From Ruficoccus amylovorans (GTDB lineage Bacteria; Verrucomicrobiota; Verrucomicrobiia; Opitutales; Cerasicoccaceae): a DNA stretch of 64,000 nucleotides. Under the pieces are notes generated by a model, which did not search any database, had not been told where the DNA came from, and worked only from the letters and a program-made list of their open reading frames with translations. This document shows positions 26,266 to 36,165 of this stretch, piece by piece. The position numbers and the translations under genes are program-made. Position 1 is the first letter of the stretch. The number at the start of each line of letters is the position of its first letter. The stretch lies in assembly GCF_014230085.1 (NCBI RefSeq), contig NZ_JACHVB010000035.1, positions 434,001 to 498,000 of the forward strand, written 5' to 3'.

Positions 26266-28023
26266 CTACGCCTTGTTCTCTTTGGCGAGGGCTTGCTGTT
26301 TTCTTTTTTCGACTTTCGCGCCATAGCGCAGGAGCAGTCCGGTGCAAAGGATGAACCCGGCAACGAAGAGGATGCCCACTCGCGCGGTCCAAGGGTTGGG
26401 CACGAGCAGGAGCAGGCACAGGACGGCGCCAGTGATACAGGCGGTGTTGCCCATGATGACGAGTTGGCGGAAGTCCATCGAGGCTCCGATTTCCTTGAGG
26501 TAGTCCACGGGGGTGAGCATGACCTCGAAAAAGCGGTCGATGCTGGCGCGGGCCTCGGGGCGGGTGCGTTTCCACTGGGCCATGCTCACGAGCGTGCCGA
26601 AGAGCCCGAAGACGAAGCACCACAGTGCGCGGTCCTGAATGGTCCACTCGGTCCCGTGGGCCCAGGCGTCGTAAAAGGAGTACAGCGAGGGCAACAGGCA
26701 GAAGGCGAAGATCGTGAAGTACGAGGACTTGGGCATGCGGCGTATGTAGAGCCCGGTCAGCATGGGAAAGCCCAGTGGGATGCCAATGACCGAGGCAATA
26801 ACCAGGTAGGCGTCGAACAGCGCGACGGCTCCCTGCCCGGCCATGATGAGGCTGAAGTTGATAATCATGAGCCCGAGGATGACCGTCACCACTTTGCACA
26901 GAAACAGCTCGCCCTTGTCGGTGAGCGGCTTGCGCCCGAAGGCCGAGAGCAGCCGCGGGATGATGTTACGCACCACGATGCCGACCTGGTTGTTCACCCC
27001 GGTGTCCATGCTGCTGATTGTCGCCGCGAACATGGCCGCAATCATCACACCCATCATGCCGTTGGGCAGGAGTTTCATCGCGATGAAGGCGTAGGAGGCC
27101 TCCGAGGGGTTGCTCACATTGAGTGCCAGCACCTCGCCCTCGTACAGGAAACGCGCCACCATCGGCGGGATAAACCAGATGATCGAGCCCAGCGCCATCA
27201 ACACGAACGCGAACCACGAGGCCCGGCTGGCCTCCCGCCCGTCCTTGAGCGAAAGGAAGCGGCTGGCATTGTTCATGTTGATCTGCACGTACAACTGCAT
27301 GAAGAAAATGACGATGATCCACTTGAGCGTGAAGCGGTCACCGGGGAACTGCCCGGCCTCCTTCACGAACCGGAAGTCCTGCGCGAAACGCGGATCGGAA
27401 AAGTACGACAGAAACTCGCTCACGCCGCCGATTTTGGCCAGTGCGAGCACGGCGACCAGGATCGTCACGGCCAGCAGGATCAGACTCTGGGCGAAGTCCG
27501 TCGCCATAATCGCCCAGCGCCCCCCGATGGTCGAGTAGATGATGACAATGATCCCGATGCCCACGATGGTCTCGCCCAGCGCAAACCCAAAGACCGAGCT
27601 GGCAAACACCGCCAGCGCCCACAACTGGATCGCGGCCGCAATCGGGTTAAGCATCAGCATGGTGTAGCCCGAGAACTGTTCGGCGCTCAGCCCGAAACGC
27701 GCCCGGATCACGTCCACCACCGTGTAGGCTCGTGTCTGCCGCAGCCACGCCCCCAGAAACAGTGCACTGATCGCGTAGGCCACGCAGTTGGCGATGTAGA
27801 TCGTCATCATCGAAGGCCCCGCCTCGAACGCGGCCGAGGCGTTGCCTGTGAACGTGAAGGCGCTGATCCCCGCCATCAACATGCTCGCCCCCGCCAGCCA
27901 CCACGTCGCCTGCGCCCCGCCGCGAACGAAATCGCTCACGTTCTTGTTCAGACGTGAAAGCGCCACCCCCAGCCCAATAAGCATCAGGAAATAAAGTCCA
28001 AGCGTTACGTACTCTATCGTCAT
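26266..28023 (-). CDS. Sodium:solute symporter (SSS family)
   Basis: 585 aa with about thirteen to fourteen hydrophobic helices. Family features include 'WWLAGASMLMAGISAFTFTG' near residue 45, 'GGRWAIMATDFAQ' near 170 and 'MFAATISSMDTGVNNQVG' near 340. SSS transporters import sugars, polyols, sialic acid or organic acids with Na+. Its place between the AraC regulator and a sialate O-acetylesterase suggests a carbohydrate or sialic-acid-type substrate, but the sequence alone does not decide this. Confidence 0.9.
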   Translation of the reverse strand: MTIEYVTLGLYFLMLIGLGVALSRLNKNVSDFVRGGAQATWWLAGASMLMAGISAFTFTGNASAAFEAGPSMMTIYIANCVAYAISALFLGAWLRQTRAYTVVDVIRARFGLSAEQFSGYTMLMLNPIAAAIQLWALAVFASSVFGFALGETIVGIGIIVIIYSTIGGRWAIMATDFAQSLILLAVTILVAVLALAKIGGVSEFLSYFSDPRFAQDFRFVKEAGQFPGDRFTLKWIIVIFFMQLYVQINMNNASRFLSLKDGREASRASWFAFVLMALGSIIWFIPPMVARFLYEGEVLALNVSNPSEASYAFIAMKLLPNGMMGVMIAAMFAATISSMDTGVNNQVGIVVRNIIPRLLSAFGRKPLTDKGELFLCKVVTVILGLMIINFSLIMAGQGAVALFDAYLVIASVIGIPLGFPMLTGLYIRRMPKSSYFTIFAFCLLPSLYSFYDAWAHGTEWTIQDRALWCFVFGLFGTLVSMAQWKRTRPEARASIDRFFEVMLTPVDYLKEIGASMDFRQLVIMGNTACITGAVLCLLLLVPNPWTARVGILFVAGFILCTGLLLRYGAKVEKRKQQALAKENKA

Positions 28024-28472
28024 CGTCGTCCTATCATGTTAAAAAGTCCTTACGGTCTGACTGCCGTACCAGCCCTTGACTTTATTGTGCTCCCCCCTGG
28101 GAAAAAATCACGCCGCTGACACGGACATCCTGAACACCCACCAATGGGACGAAGAGAAATGTCGCGGTCGCTCAAAGTGGGCATGGAAGAGGGGGAAGGG
28201 TTGAGCCAAGGTTTGCGATGACCCGGCAGGAAACCGGGTTGACGCATTAGAGAAACGGATGGACTGGAGGCGCCAGATTATTCCCCGATGATGGTCGCTC
28301 ATACTGATGACTCGCGGTGCATGGGAATGCTCTTATTTGTGCAAAAAAACATCCCCGGCGCAAGGCTGAGCCTCCGCCGGGGATGCAAGATGATGAAAAT
28401 GCTCCGGCGAAACTGGCTGCTCAAGCGTGGAACAGGATCAGTCTCTCCGTGGGCGCTGCCGATACCTCTGGA
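28024..28472. other. Intergenic leader/terminator region between symporter and esterase genes
   Basis: About 450 bp. It includes the leader of the symporter gene (with AGGA about 10 bp before the ATG), the terminator of the esterase is not here but on the same strand further right of its stop is the hairpin at 28343-28385. No gene with a recognisable product is visible; short open frames have no family features. Confidence 0.5.
28343..28385 (-). terminator. Rho-independent terminator after the sialate O-acetylesterase gene
   Basis: On the minus strand CATCCCCGGCG and CGCCGGGGATG form an eleven-pair stem around a fourteen-base loop, followed by seven T residues. Confidence 0.85.
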
Positions 28473-30677
28473 TTATTTGGGCCGGACAAGCACCTTGAGC
28501 TGCTTGTAGGGATACTGGCTGGCGCTCTTGGTGAAGGTCCAGTCGGCGTGTTGGCCGGAGGCGGTATTGGTGCCGATGCCGAGGTCGGCATTGTTGCCGT
28601 TTTTCCAACTGTTGAGGGCGAAGACCGTGAAGACCGGGTCGCTCAGGTGGACCTGCATGCTGCCGTAGCCGTCGGGGCGGCTGCCGTCAGGCCGGTCACC
28701 GTTGTCGAAGCGGTCGTTGCTGGCTCCGGGAATGTTTGCGCTGTTGACCGGGCTGTAGTTGTTGGGCCAGAACTCAAGGTTACCCTTGAATCCGTCGCCG
28801 GTGGGAACTCCAGCGACGTTGCTGCGGACGCTGAGGTTGGAAACGGCTTGCTGGAAGCTCGCCTTTGAGTCAAGGGCGGGGATGCCGATCTTGGAAATGT
28901 CCTTGGTGAAGGCATCCATGGAAACGAGCACCCACTGCGAGCTTTCGGGGCTCTTCCCCATCTCCACGAGGTAGGCGACGCGGTCAAAGGAGCCGGTGAG
29001 CTCGTTGTGACGGTCAACGCCGTACTGGATCTTGGGGGCGAGCTTGGTCAGGTCCATTTCGTACACCAGTTCGTAGCCTTCGAGGTCGGCAGGGTTCGGG
29101 CGGACGCTCAACGGGTCCGGTTCGTCACCCGCGCGGAAGGGGGCGGCGGGCAGCCCGGCGCTGTTCATCAGGTTGGGGGTGCCGATTTTGTTCCAGCCAA
29201 AGCGGGCGGCGCTCGGGTTGGGGACCTCGGGGGAGGAAAGCTCGATGGTGTCGGCCGAGACGATGCGGGCCGTGGCCGTGGTCCAGTTCTGGCCGGGGCC
29301 GGTAATCTGGAACTCGTTCAGGGGCTTGCCGTCACGGGACTTGAGGCCGTCGGCCACATGGTCGAAGCGCAGGAAGACCTTGCCATCCTTGATGGCGATG
29401 TCGGCAAAGCGCGGCCCCATGTCGATCAGGTCGGTGCGACCGAACTGGCGTTTGAGGGCCATGTTGGCCAGTCGCAGGCCGACGTCCTGTTTGTTCGTGG
29501 GGTGGATGTTGTCGATGTTGCCGATGTCACTCACCACGACCATGCCGGTATTGGGGATCTGCTTTTCAATGGCCGCCTGGGCCTCCCAGAAGAGAGGAAG
29601 GATGTTGGCGTCGCCGCTGTAGCCCTTGTAGGGCGCAATCTGTACATAGTAATAGGGCAGTTCGGGTCGTTCCCAGTTCTGCCGCCAGCCGTCGAGGAGA
29701 GCCTTGGTCTTGTAAAAATACTCCATGCCGTCGCCACGGTTGGCTTCGCCCTGATACCAGATCGAGCCGTTGATACCAAAGGGAACGAAGGGCGACATCA
29801 TGCCGTTGTAAAGGGTCGTCGGGTCCTGTCGGTCGGTGTAGGGCTTAATCGCGTCGGGGAAGACCGGGGACGGCGGAAGCGCGCCCTCGGACGCGTAGCT
29901 CTTTTGCGCCTGGGCGAGCCATTTTTCCATATCCGCGATATAGTCGCTGGCGATCTTGCGGTAGCTGTCGCTGGAGGGCTGCTTGGCGAGGACGGTCTGG
30001 TAGAGGGACTTGAGCTGCGGGACGGCGGCAAAGCCGTTCAGCGGGGTCCAGGGTTCGATCCGGGTACCGCCCCAGGAGCAGTTGATGAGCCCGACGGGGA
30101 CATCCAACTCCTGGTGCAGTCGCCGTCCAAAGTAGTAGCCGACGGCGCTGAAGCTCTTGACCGTTTCCGGCGAACAGACTTCCCAGGCTGCCTTGGTGTC
30201 GTCCTGCGGAAGGGGTTGCGGATCGCGCGGGGCCTTGATGTGGCGGATCAGCGGCCAGTTGGCCTGGGCGATTTCCTGGGCGGCATTGTCCGCACGTTCG
30301 ACAGGCCATTCCATGTTCGACTGGCCGGAGCAGAGCCAGACTTCTCCCACGAGCACGTCCTTGACCGTGAGGGTCTTGCCCCCGCTGGTGATGGTCATGA
30401 CGGCGGGAGAGGCGTCTGCCTTGAGTGGGGTCAGGTCGAGCCGCCAATGGCCGTTATCGGCCGCTTTGGCGGTGGCGTTCTGGTCTTTGAAACTGACGGT
30501 AACTTCCGCTCCGGGGTCGGCCCAGCCCCAGACGGGGACTTTGGCGTCGCGCTGCACGACCATGTGGTCGCTGAAAATCGAGGGCAAGCGCAGCTCGGCG
30601 GCGGTCAGGGGCGAGGACGCGAACGTCGCCACCAGGTTGATCAAAACAAGATACAGAAGGGGTCGTAATCGTTTCAC
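28473..30677 (-). CDS. Sialate O-acetylesterase, SGNH-type, with extra C-terminal domain
   Basis: 734 aa, secreted: signal peptide residues 1-27. 'LRLPSIFSDHMVVQRD' and 'VPVWGWADPGAEVTV' begin the usual N-terminal beta domain. The SGNH core starts at 'LCSGQSNMEWPVE' (Ser120), 'SIWYQGEAN' near 308 and 'GNIDNIHPTNKQDVG' with Asp389/His392. These enzymes remove O-acetyl groups from sialic acids or plant and algal polysaccharides. From about residue 525 an additional domain of 200 residues follows ('YELVYEMDLTKLAP', 'KQLKVLVRP'), beta-rich and probably carbohydrate-related. The start lacks a strong ribosome-binding site. Confidence 0.9.
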   Translation of the reverse strand: MKRLRPLLYLVLINLVATFASSPLTAAELRLPSIFSDHMVVQRDAKVPVWGWADPGAEVTVSFKDQNATAKAADNGHWRLDLTPLKADASPAVMTITSGGKTLTVKDVLVGEVWLCSGQSNMEWPVERADNAAQEIAQANWPLIRHIKAPRDPQPLPQDDTKAAWEVCSPETVKSFSAVGYYFGRRLHQELDVPVGLINCSWGGTRIEPWTPLNGFAAVPQLKSLYQTVLAKQPSSDSYRKIASDYIADMEKWLAQAQKSYASEGALPPSPVFPDAIKPYTDRQDPTTLYNGMMSPFVPFGINGSIWYQGEANRGDGMEYFYKTKALLDGWRQNWERPELPYYYVQIAPYKGYSGDANILPLFWEAQAAIEKQIPNTGMVVVSDIGNIDNIHPTNKQDVGLRLANMALKRQFGRTDLIDMGPRFADIAIKDGKVFLRFDHVADGLKSRDGKPLNEFQITGPGQNWTTATARIVSADTIELSSPEVPNPSAARFGWNKIGTPNLMNSAGLPAAPFRAGDEPDPLSVRPNPADLEGYELVYEMDLTKLAPKIQYGVDRHNELTGSFDRVAYLVEMGKSPESSQWVLVSMDAFTKDISKIGIPALDSKASFQQAVSNLSVRSNVAGVPTGDGFKGNLEFWPNNYSPVNSANIPGASNDRFDNGDRPDGSRPDGYGSMQVHLSDPVFTVFALNSWKNGNNADLGIGTNTASGQHADWTFTKSASQYPYKQLKVLVRPK

Positions 30678-30799
30678 AGGTCTTATGGGTTAAGAATGCC
30701 CTGTGAGCAAAACAGCCCGTCGCGCCAAAGGCGAACTTTTTACCCGGCAGTTCGCGCTATTGGTCTTTTACCGGCTGGTTGCCTTTTGGGCGGGAGCAC

Positions 30800-31792
30800 T
30801 TATGACTGGCGGCTATCGCCCGGAACATAGCGCATGGCCACGACTTTGCTCAAGCCGGCGAAAAGCAGGTCGGTCAGGACGGACCATACGCGCAGGGCGA
30901 TGGTGACCAGCAGGGCGATTTCCGGGGGCATGGCCAGGGACAGCAAGGCGACCAGAACGGCTTCGCGGACTCCGATGCCGCCGGGAGCGAAGACCGCGAG
31001 CATGCTGGCCGAACTGGCGAGCGCGTTGGCGGCGATGATGAACGTCAACTGCGAGGCGGGCAGTTCGTGCCAGATGGCTTTGGATACTAAAAACACCGAC
31101 ACGCCCGCCAGCCCGATGAAGAGGACAAACATCCACAAGCCCTGCCCGATAGTGCCCCAGGTGGGCAGATTGTCAGGGGTCAGTTCCTCCTTGCGCATGC
31201 GGCGATAGGCGAAGCGGGCAACCATATTGAAGAGCCGTGGCCACAACGCGAGCAGGCAACCCGCCGCCGCGGCCATCAGCAAGGCGCGGAAAAACGGGGG
31301 CACCATGTCTATGCGCGGATCGGTCAACAGGAGCAAAAGGCCGGTCAGAAGCATGACGAGCACTTGCAGCCCCGCTTCCAGAAACGAGGCCACCGCGAGC
31401 TTGCGCTTGGATATGCCTTGCTGTGAGGCGAAATAGACCTTGCACATGACCCAGGTCGCCGGTCCGGGGATATAGCGTCCGAGCCAGGATTTTGCGTAGA
31501 TATGGATGAGCGCGGGCACATTGGTGAAGCGCGGGGCTCCCAGCATGCGCAGCATTTTCAACCAAATCAGAGACAGCCAGAGGCGGCAAATGAGGCCGAC
31601 TGCGGTTGCCGCCGCGATAAGCCCCCACGAAGGCCTGACCTCGCGCAGCTTGCCGTAATCGATTTTTAACAGAAATATCCCAAGAAAGATGGCCAGCAGC
31701 AGATAAAAAACCGGGGCCGCGTAGCGGTTCAGGTTCCACTTCGGGCGGGCGGGCGCAGGCGAAGGGAAGTCGCTGTCGGGCATGTCGGTCAT
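30800..31792 (-). CDS. Flippase-like/lysylphosphatidylglycerol synthase TM-type membrane protein (UPF0104)
   Basis: 330 aa with about eight hydrophobic helices. 'KSWLGRYIPGPATWVMCKVY' and 'FAPGGIGVREAVLVALLSL' are the hallmark motifs of the AglD/UPF0104 family (LPG_synthase_TM). Members are thought to act in membrane lipid or glycan transfer. Its start overlaps the end of the polysaccharide pyruvyl transferase gene by four bases (ATGA), so the two form an operon likely acting on surface glycans. Confidence 0.88.
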   Translation of the reverse strand: MTDMPDSDFPSPAPARPKWNLNRYAAPVFYLLLAIFLGIFLLKIDYGKLREVRPSWGLIAAATAVGLICRLWLSLIWLKMLRMLGAPRFTNVPALIHIYAKSWLGRYIPGPATWVMCKVYFASQQGISKRKLAVASFLEAGLQVLVMLLTGLLLLLTDPRIDMVPPFFRALLMAAAAGCLLALWPRLFNMVARFAYRRMRKEELTPDNLPTWGTIGQGLWMFVLFIGLAGVSVFLVSKAIWHELPASQLTFIIAANALASSASMLAVFAPGGIGVREAVLVALLSLAMPPEIALLVTIALRVWSVLTDLLFAGLSKVVAMRYVPGDSRQS

Positions 31793-33048
31793 GATTTTAC
31801 GAGTTCAGCGAGGATGGCGATGTTCCGGCTGGAGCGGGCCAGCACAGCCGCGTGGTGTTGTCGGATTTGAGCCGCCGTACATTCGCGGTTGGCGAGAAGC
31901 TCCTTTATTTGCCTGACCAGCGTCTCGCGAGCAAGGTCCTTTCCGTCGATGATTTTCCCTTCCTGTCCAAACGCAGCCATGATACCGGCTGACTTGTGGC
32001 TGTAGGACAGGGCGATCAGGGGGACCCCCTGGGAGAGCGCGGCCATGTTCGCGTGCATGCGCGCCCCCACGAAAATCTCGCAACGGGCGATGAGACCTTT
32101 GAGAACGGCGGGCCGGAGGTCGTCCTCGATGAACAGGGAGGGCAGGGAAAGGTGGCGGGTGATTTCGGCAGCGACGGGGCGGTCGTCGTTGTAGTCGGCG
32201 GGGCCGGTGACGTGCGGGATAAACAGCAGGGCGATATCCTGGTCCGCCAGCGCCTCGTTCAGTGAAGCCGCCATCACCTGCGCAAAGGATTCGCCGGGAT
32301 GGGCTTGTTCGAAACGGGCCTTGAGAATGGGGCTGACGGAGACCCCGATCAGGCGTTTGCCCGCCCATGCGCTGGCTTGGAGCAAAGCGGCGGCGGCCTC
32401 GTGATCGGGCTCCAGCAGAAAGGATACATCGGCGGTGGTTTCCATTCGCAGGTTGAGGGTCGCCACGCGCTCGCGTGTAAGGTCCTCCCGGATGGTGATG
32501 GCAGCGGCGTGGCTCAGGACAGAGCGCGCCAGCGGGCGAAGTTTTTTAAAGGGGCCGATGGACTGGGCGCAGATGAAGTAGGGGGTGCGCAGCCAACGGG
32601 CCATGAGCAGGGGGATGAAGTGGCTGAAGCCGATCAGCGGGCCGTAGTCCTCGGTCAGCATGTCACCGCTCAGATCGACCACGAGATCGGCCCGCCGCGT
32701 CTGGCGAAGCTCCCGGCTGAACAGGAGCCAGTCCGGCTGGCGGTGGGTCAGGGTACTGAGCACGCGCCAGAGCGCGGCGAGCGCCAGGCTGGGGATAAAC
32801 GAGAGGCGGCGGCGGTGGCTGGGGATGACGGTGAGGCCGTCATAGCGGGTACAGTCATGGGCGGCGGCGGGGGAGGCCAGGATGACTGTTGTGTCGGAGC
32901 CCAGGGCCTTGATGGCCTCGGCGGCCACGACCTGCTGCATGGTGGCGTCGCCTTTGTTGTGGGCGCTCGCCGTTCCGGTGAGCAGGATCGTTCGCCGTCT
33001 GGTCCCGGCGGGGGATGGCGACGCGATATGCGGGCTGGACGGGTTCAA
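31789..33048 (-). CDS. Polysaccharide pyruvyl transferase family protein
   Basis: 419 aa. The family pattern is clear: 'LTGTASAHNKGDATMQQVV' at the start, 'LVVDLSGDMLTEDYG', 'FICAQSIGPFKKLRP', 'ITIREDLTRE' and 'EIFVGARMHANMAALSQGVP' with 'IALSYSHKSAGIM' near the end. Such enzymes add pyruvate ketals to exopolysaccharides or cell-wall glycans, and some act as glycosyltransferase-like proteins. It heads a two-gene operon with the flippase-like gene and is divergent from the histidine kinase, which could control it, though this is only inferred. Confidence 0.88.
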   Translation of the reverse strand: MNPSSPHIASPSPAGTRRRTILLTGTASAHNKGDATMQQVVAAEAIKALGSDTTVILASPAAAHDCTRYDGLTVIPSHRRRLSFIPSLALAALWRVLSTLTHRQPDWLLFSRELRQTRRADLVVDLSGDMLTEDYGPLIGFSHFIPLLMARWLRTPYFICAQSIGPFKKLRPLARSVLSHAAAITIREDLTRERVATLNLRMETTADVSFLLEPDHEAAAALLQASAWAGKRLIGVSVSPILKARFEQAHPGESFAQVMAASLNEALADQDIALLFIPHVTGPADYNDDRPVAAEITRHLSLPSLFIEDDLRPAVLKGLIARCEIFVGARMHANMAALSQGVPLIALSYSHKSAGIMAAFGQEGKIIDGKDLARETLVRQIKELLANRECTAAQIRQHHAAVLARSSRNIAILAELVKS

Positions 33049-33290
33049 GGGTTACTCCGGTCAATGGGACCGCCCGCTTGGGCGGTGGTGAGGAGATCGG
33101 TGGTTTTCATCGTGGGCCAGGCGGGTTACGGCAATTTTTCCAGGTAAGCGTAAGATAAGCGGCAGGGGCGGCTTTTCGAGCCTGAATGCTGAGGTACCCC
33201 TTTTTCCGGAACCGGGAAAAGCTTGAACAATTCATACGGGGTTCTCATATCTCGCTCAAAAGGAGCCCGCCGGAAGGTGGGTGCGAAGCC

Positions 33291-35345
33291 GTGAAAAAAA
33301 TATTCCTAAGTCTGCTTGCTGTTTTTTTATGCACGGCCGCATTTGTGATCTGGGGAGAGTACCTCTCCGGCGGCGGCACCTCCTACTTCCCGTATCGCAA
33401 GCTGGCCGAGGTCAAGTCCGAGATTACCAGCCTGGAGGCCGAGTTGGCCAAACTGCCCGAGCGGCATGTGCGCTGGATGGGGGAGCGTTTCGGCTATCAT
33501 AGCGCGTTCTCCCGCCCGACGCAGGACGATGAAGTCCTCGGCGAGTGGGTCGAGTTGAAGTTCAACCGCGTGACGCCGGTGGTGGCGCTCGCGCTGGCCC
33601 CGGCCGTCAATCCCGAGAGCGACCGCAAGGAGAGCTACGGTTTCCCGCGCCGGTTCAGAATCGAATTTCGCATGAAGCGCGGAGGCGATCCGGTCTATGT
33701 CATCGACTGCACGGAGGAGGATTTTCCGGACCCCGGCATCGCCCCGGTGATTTTCGATGGGCTGGACTTCGACGCCCGCTTTATGAAGATCTACGTTGAC
33801 CGCGGACAGATCACCGACGGGATGGAGTTTTTCGCGCTGAGCGAGATCTACGTCATCGAGAAGCGCGAAGTCGGCTTCGACAACATCGCCCCGTACTCGC
33901 GGCGGTATAATTCGCGCTTCTTCGAGTCCTACCCCTACTGGGACGAGCGCTTTATCTCGGACCGCAACAGCTCGCTGGGCCTTCCGCTGGGGACCGAGCA
34001 AAAAAACAATACCGACTTTATCGGGGAATTTGCCGGTTACCGCGACGACAACAAAGTGCAGATTGTTTTCGACCTGGGCAGGGAGCAGACGCTCGGGCGC
34101 GCCACCTTTTACCCGGCGATGCCGAAGACCGGAATGCTCCTGCCGCACTTTGGCTACCCCAACGAGATCTACATCGAGGTTTTCAACGATCCCGAACTGA
34201 CCCGGCCGCTTTACCGGATGGATGTCGTGCCCGACTACAAGGTGCGCAGTTACAAGGACGGCATTTCCTACCGGCCCGTGACGGACATGTTTTTCGCCGC
34301 GCCGCTGGAGGACGCCCGCGGGCGCTACGTGCGCATCACCACGTCCGGCCTCCAGAGCTACGAGGAGAACTCGGTCCTCGCCTTCGGCGAAATCATCCTC
34401 TGGGGCGGTGATAAAAATCTCTCCAACGGCTGCCGGGTAGCGGTCCAAACCTCAATGCAGCCAATGGGGCCCCTGCATCCGGAGCGGCTGGTGGACGGGT
34501 ACGTGAACTCGCTCAAGATTATCAACACCTACGACTGGCTCAAAGGGCTGGAAAAGCGCAACCAGCTGGAGCGGGAACTGGCGGATAAAGAGCAGCAACT
34601 GACCCGGCTGGAAAACACTATGGCGAAAAGCTGGAAAGCGCTGGTCACAGGTATTTTGATCGTTATCGCGCTCACGGTCGCGCTGGTGATCACGAGCCTG
34701 AAGATCGCCGGTATCCGCTCCATGCGGGCCGTGCGCGAGCAGATTTCACGCGATCTGCACGATGATGTCGGCTGCAACATCGGCACGCTTTCGCTCGGGA
34801 TCAGTAACCTGCAGGAGGAGTTGGCCTCCAGCGACTATTCCCACGACATCAAGGACCTTTACCTGGTCACTCAGGAGACGGCGGCCGCGCTCGAAGAGGC
34901 CGTCTTTTTCACCAACCAGGGCGAGATCCTGATCGCTGATCTGGCGGTGCGGTTGGAGGAGCGTGCGCGGATCATCCTCGGGGATCTGATGAAGGTGAAC
35001 TTCACCGTCTCCGGCGTCCTGTCAAAGCGGCCCGTGGACTTCATCGTGCGTCGCCACCTCTTCCTCTTTTTCAAGGAGGCCCTCCACAACTGCGCCAAGC
35101 ACTCGCATGCCACGCAAGTGGACATCAACCTGGAGATGGACGGTAGTAAACTTTCGATACGCGTCAGCGACAACGGCCAGGGCTTCGATATGAAAAGCCT
35201 TAAGCGCATTTCCGGCCTGAAAAATATGGCCACGCGCGCCTCCCGTGTCGGCGGTCATCTCGATGTGCAGTCGGCGCCGGGGCAGGGGACCGTTCTTGAT
35301 TTCAGGCTTGCCATTTATTCCCGCAGGGAAGGACGATTGAAATAA
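33291..35345 (+). CDS. Sensor histidine kinase with discoidin-like periplasmic domains
   Basis: 684 aa from GTG at 33291, which has a GGAAGG stretch about 10 bp upstream and opens with an N-terminal membrane helix (residues 2-24); an ATG at 33186 would add 35 residues before the helix. The periplasmic part (about 30-440) holds two F5/8 type C-like modules ('FFALSEIYVI' and 'LAFGEIILWGG' end each). A second membrane helix lies at about 449-471. The cytoplasmic part has a HisKA_3 H-box 'SRDLHDDVGCNIGTLS' (His490) and a HATPase with 'FKEALHNCAKHSHAT' and 'DNGQGFD'. This places it in the NarX/UhpB type. The regulator gene follows with one-base overlap (TAATG). The ligand is probably a glycan. Confidence 0.9.
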   Translation: MKKIFLSLLAVFLCTAAFVIWGEYLSGGGTSYFPYRKLAEVKSEITSLEAELAKLPERHVRWMGERFGYHSAFSRPTQDDEVLGEWVELKFNRVTPVVALALAPAVNPESDRKESYGFPRRFRIEFRMKRGGDPVYVIDCTEEDFPDPGIAPVIFDGLDFDARFMKIYVDRGQITDGMEFFALSEIYVIEKREVGFDNIAPYSRRYNSRFFESYPYWDERFISDRNSSLGLPLGTEQKNNTDFIGEFAGYRDDNKVQIVFDLGREQTLGRATFYPAMPKTGMLLPHFGYPNEIYIEVFNDPELTRPLYRMDVVPDYKVRSYKDGISYRPVTDMFFAAPLEDARGRYVRITTSGLQSYEENSVLAFGEIILWGGDKNLSNGCRVAVQTSMQPMGPLHPERLVDGYVNSLKIINTYDWLKGLEKRNQLERELADKEQQLTRLENTMAKSWKALVTGILIVIALTVALVITSLKIAGIRSMRAVREQISRDLHDDVGCNIGTLSLGISNLQEELASSDYSHDIKDLYLVTQETAAALEEAVFFTNQGEILIADLAVRLEERARIILGDLMKVNFTVSGVLSKRPVDFIVRRHLFLFFKEALHNCAKHSHATQVDINLEMDGSKLSIRVSDNGQGFDMKSLKRISGLKNMATRASRVGGHLDVQSAPGQGTVLDFRLAIYSRREGRLK

Positions 35346-35995
35346 TGGCCATGAACGACGCGACCCCCATTAAAGTATGGATTGTGGAGGACGACTCCAT
35401 GTTCCGCAACGGGCTGATGAGAGCCCTCGGGCGGCGAAAGGAGTTGGATTGCGAGGTGGGGTTTTCCAGCCATGAGGACATGTTCAAGTACGCCGAAGCC
35501 GGCAACGCCTGGCCGGATGTCGTGCTGATGGACATTGAGCTGGTCGGTGCCAGCGGCCTGGTCGGCATCCGTAAACTCTGCGAAGTCGCCCCCAATGTGC
35601 GCACGTTGATCCTGACGGTTTTTTCCAGTCGCGAAAAGCTCTACGACGCCATCGACGCCGGGGCCTCCGGCTACTTGCTGAAGCGCTCGTCGGTCTCGGA
35701 GATCGTGCGCGGCATTCAGGACGTGCTCGACGGCGAGACCGTGCTCGATAACCAGGTCATCAAGTACATCCTCGACAACGCCAAGCGAGGGAAGGATTCG
35801 CAGATCAAGCTCGCTCCCAAGGAGCAGGAAGTCGTGCGCCAGCTCAGCTTGGGCCATACGGTCGTGATGGTCGCCGACGCGATGAATATCAGCACACACA
35901 CGGTCGATACTTACATCCGCCGCATTTATAAAAAAATGGGCGTGCACTCGCAGTCGGCAGCAGTCGCCCGTGCCATGCGGGATAACCTGCTCTGA
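35345..35995 (+). CDS. LuxR/NarL family response regulator
   Basis: 216 aa. The receiver domain has the acidic pocket 'VWIVEDDS', phosphoacceptor Asp63 in 'VVLMDIELV' and the Lys in 'GYLLKRSS'. A C-terminal LuxR helix-turn-helix follows ('LAPKEQEVVRQLSLG', 'STHTVDTYIRRIYKKMGV'). It overlaps the kinase stop by one base, so it is the kinase's partner. Targets may include adjacent surface-glycan genes or the esterase downstream. Confidence 0.95.
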   Translation: MAMNDATPIKVWIVEDDSMFRNGLMRALGRRKELDCEVGFSSHEDMFKYAEAGNAWPDVVLMDIELVGASGLVGIRKLCEVAPNVRTLILTVFSSREKLYDAIDAGASGYLLKRSSVSEIVRGIQDVLDGETVLDNQVIKYILDNAKRGKDSQIKLAPKEQEVVRQLSLGHTVVMVADAMNISTHTVDTYIRRIYKKMGVHSQSAAVARAMRDNLL

Positions 35996-36165
35996 TCGCT
36001 CGCGGATTGGGTCGGGGGGAGGTTTGTTCGACGCGGAGACGGGCGGCTGTCACGCATGTTCGTGACTTGGATCCGGCGAGCACAGGCGCTATCCTTACAC
36101 AACGTTTTCCCTTTATTTGTATGCCCGGAGTTTGATTGACCCGGGCTCTGAATGCATTGCCCGCT

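Noticed and set aside
36001-36165. Riboswitch or small RNA upstream of the esterase
   Set aside because: No known structure recognised; only ordinary leader sequence.
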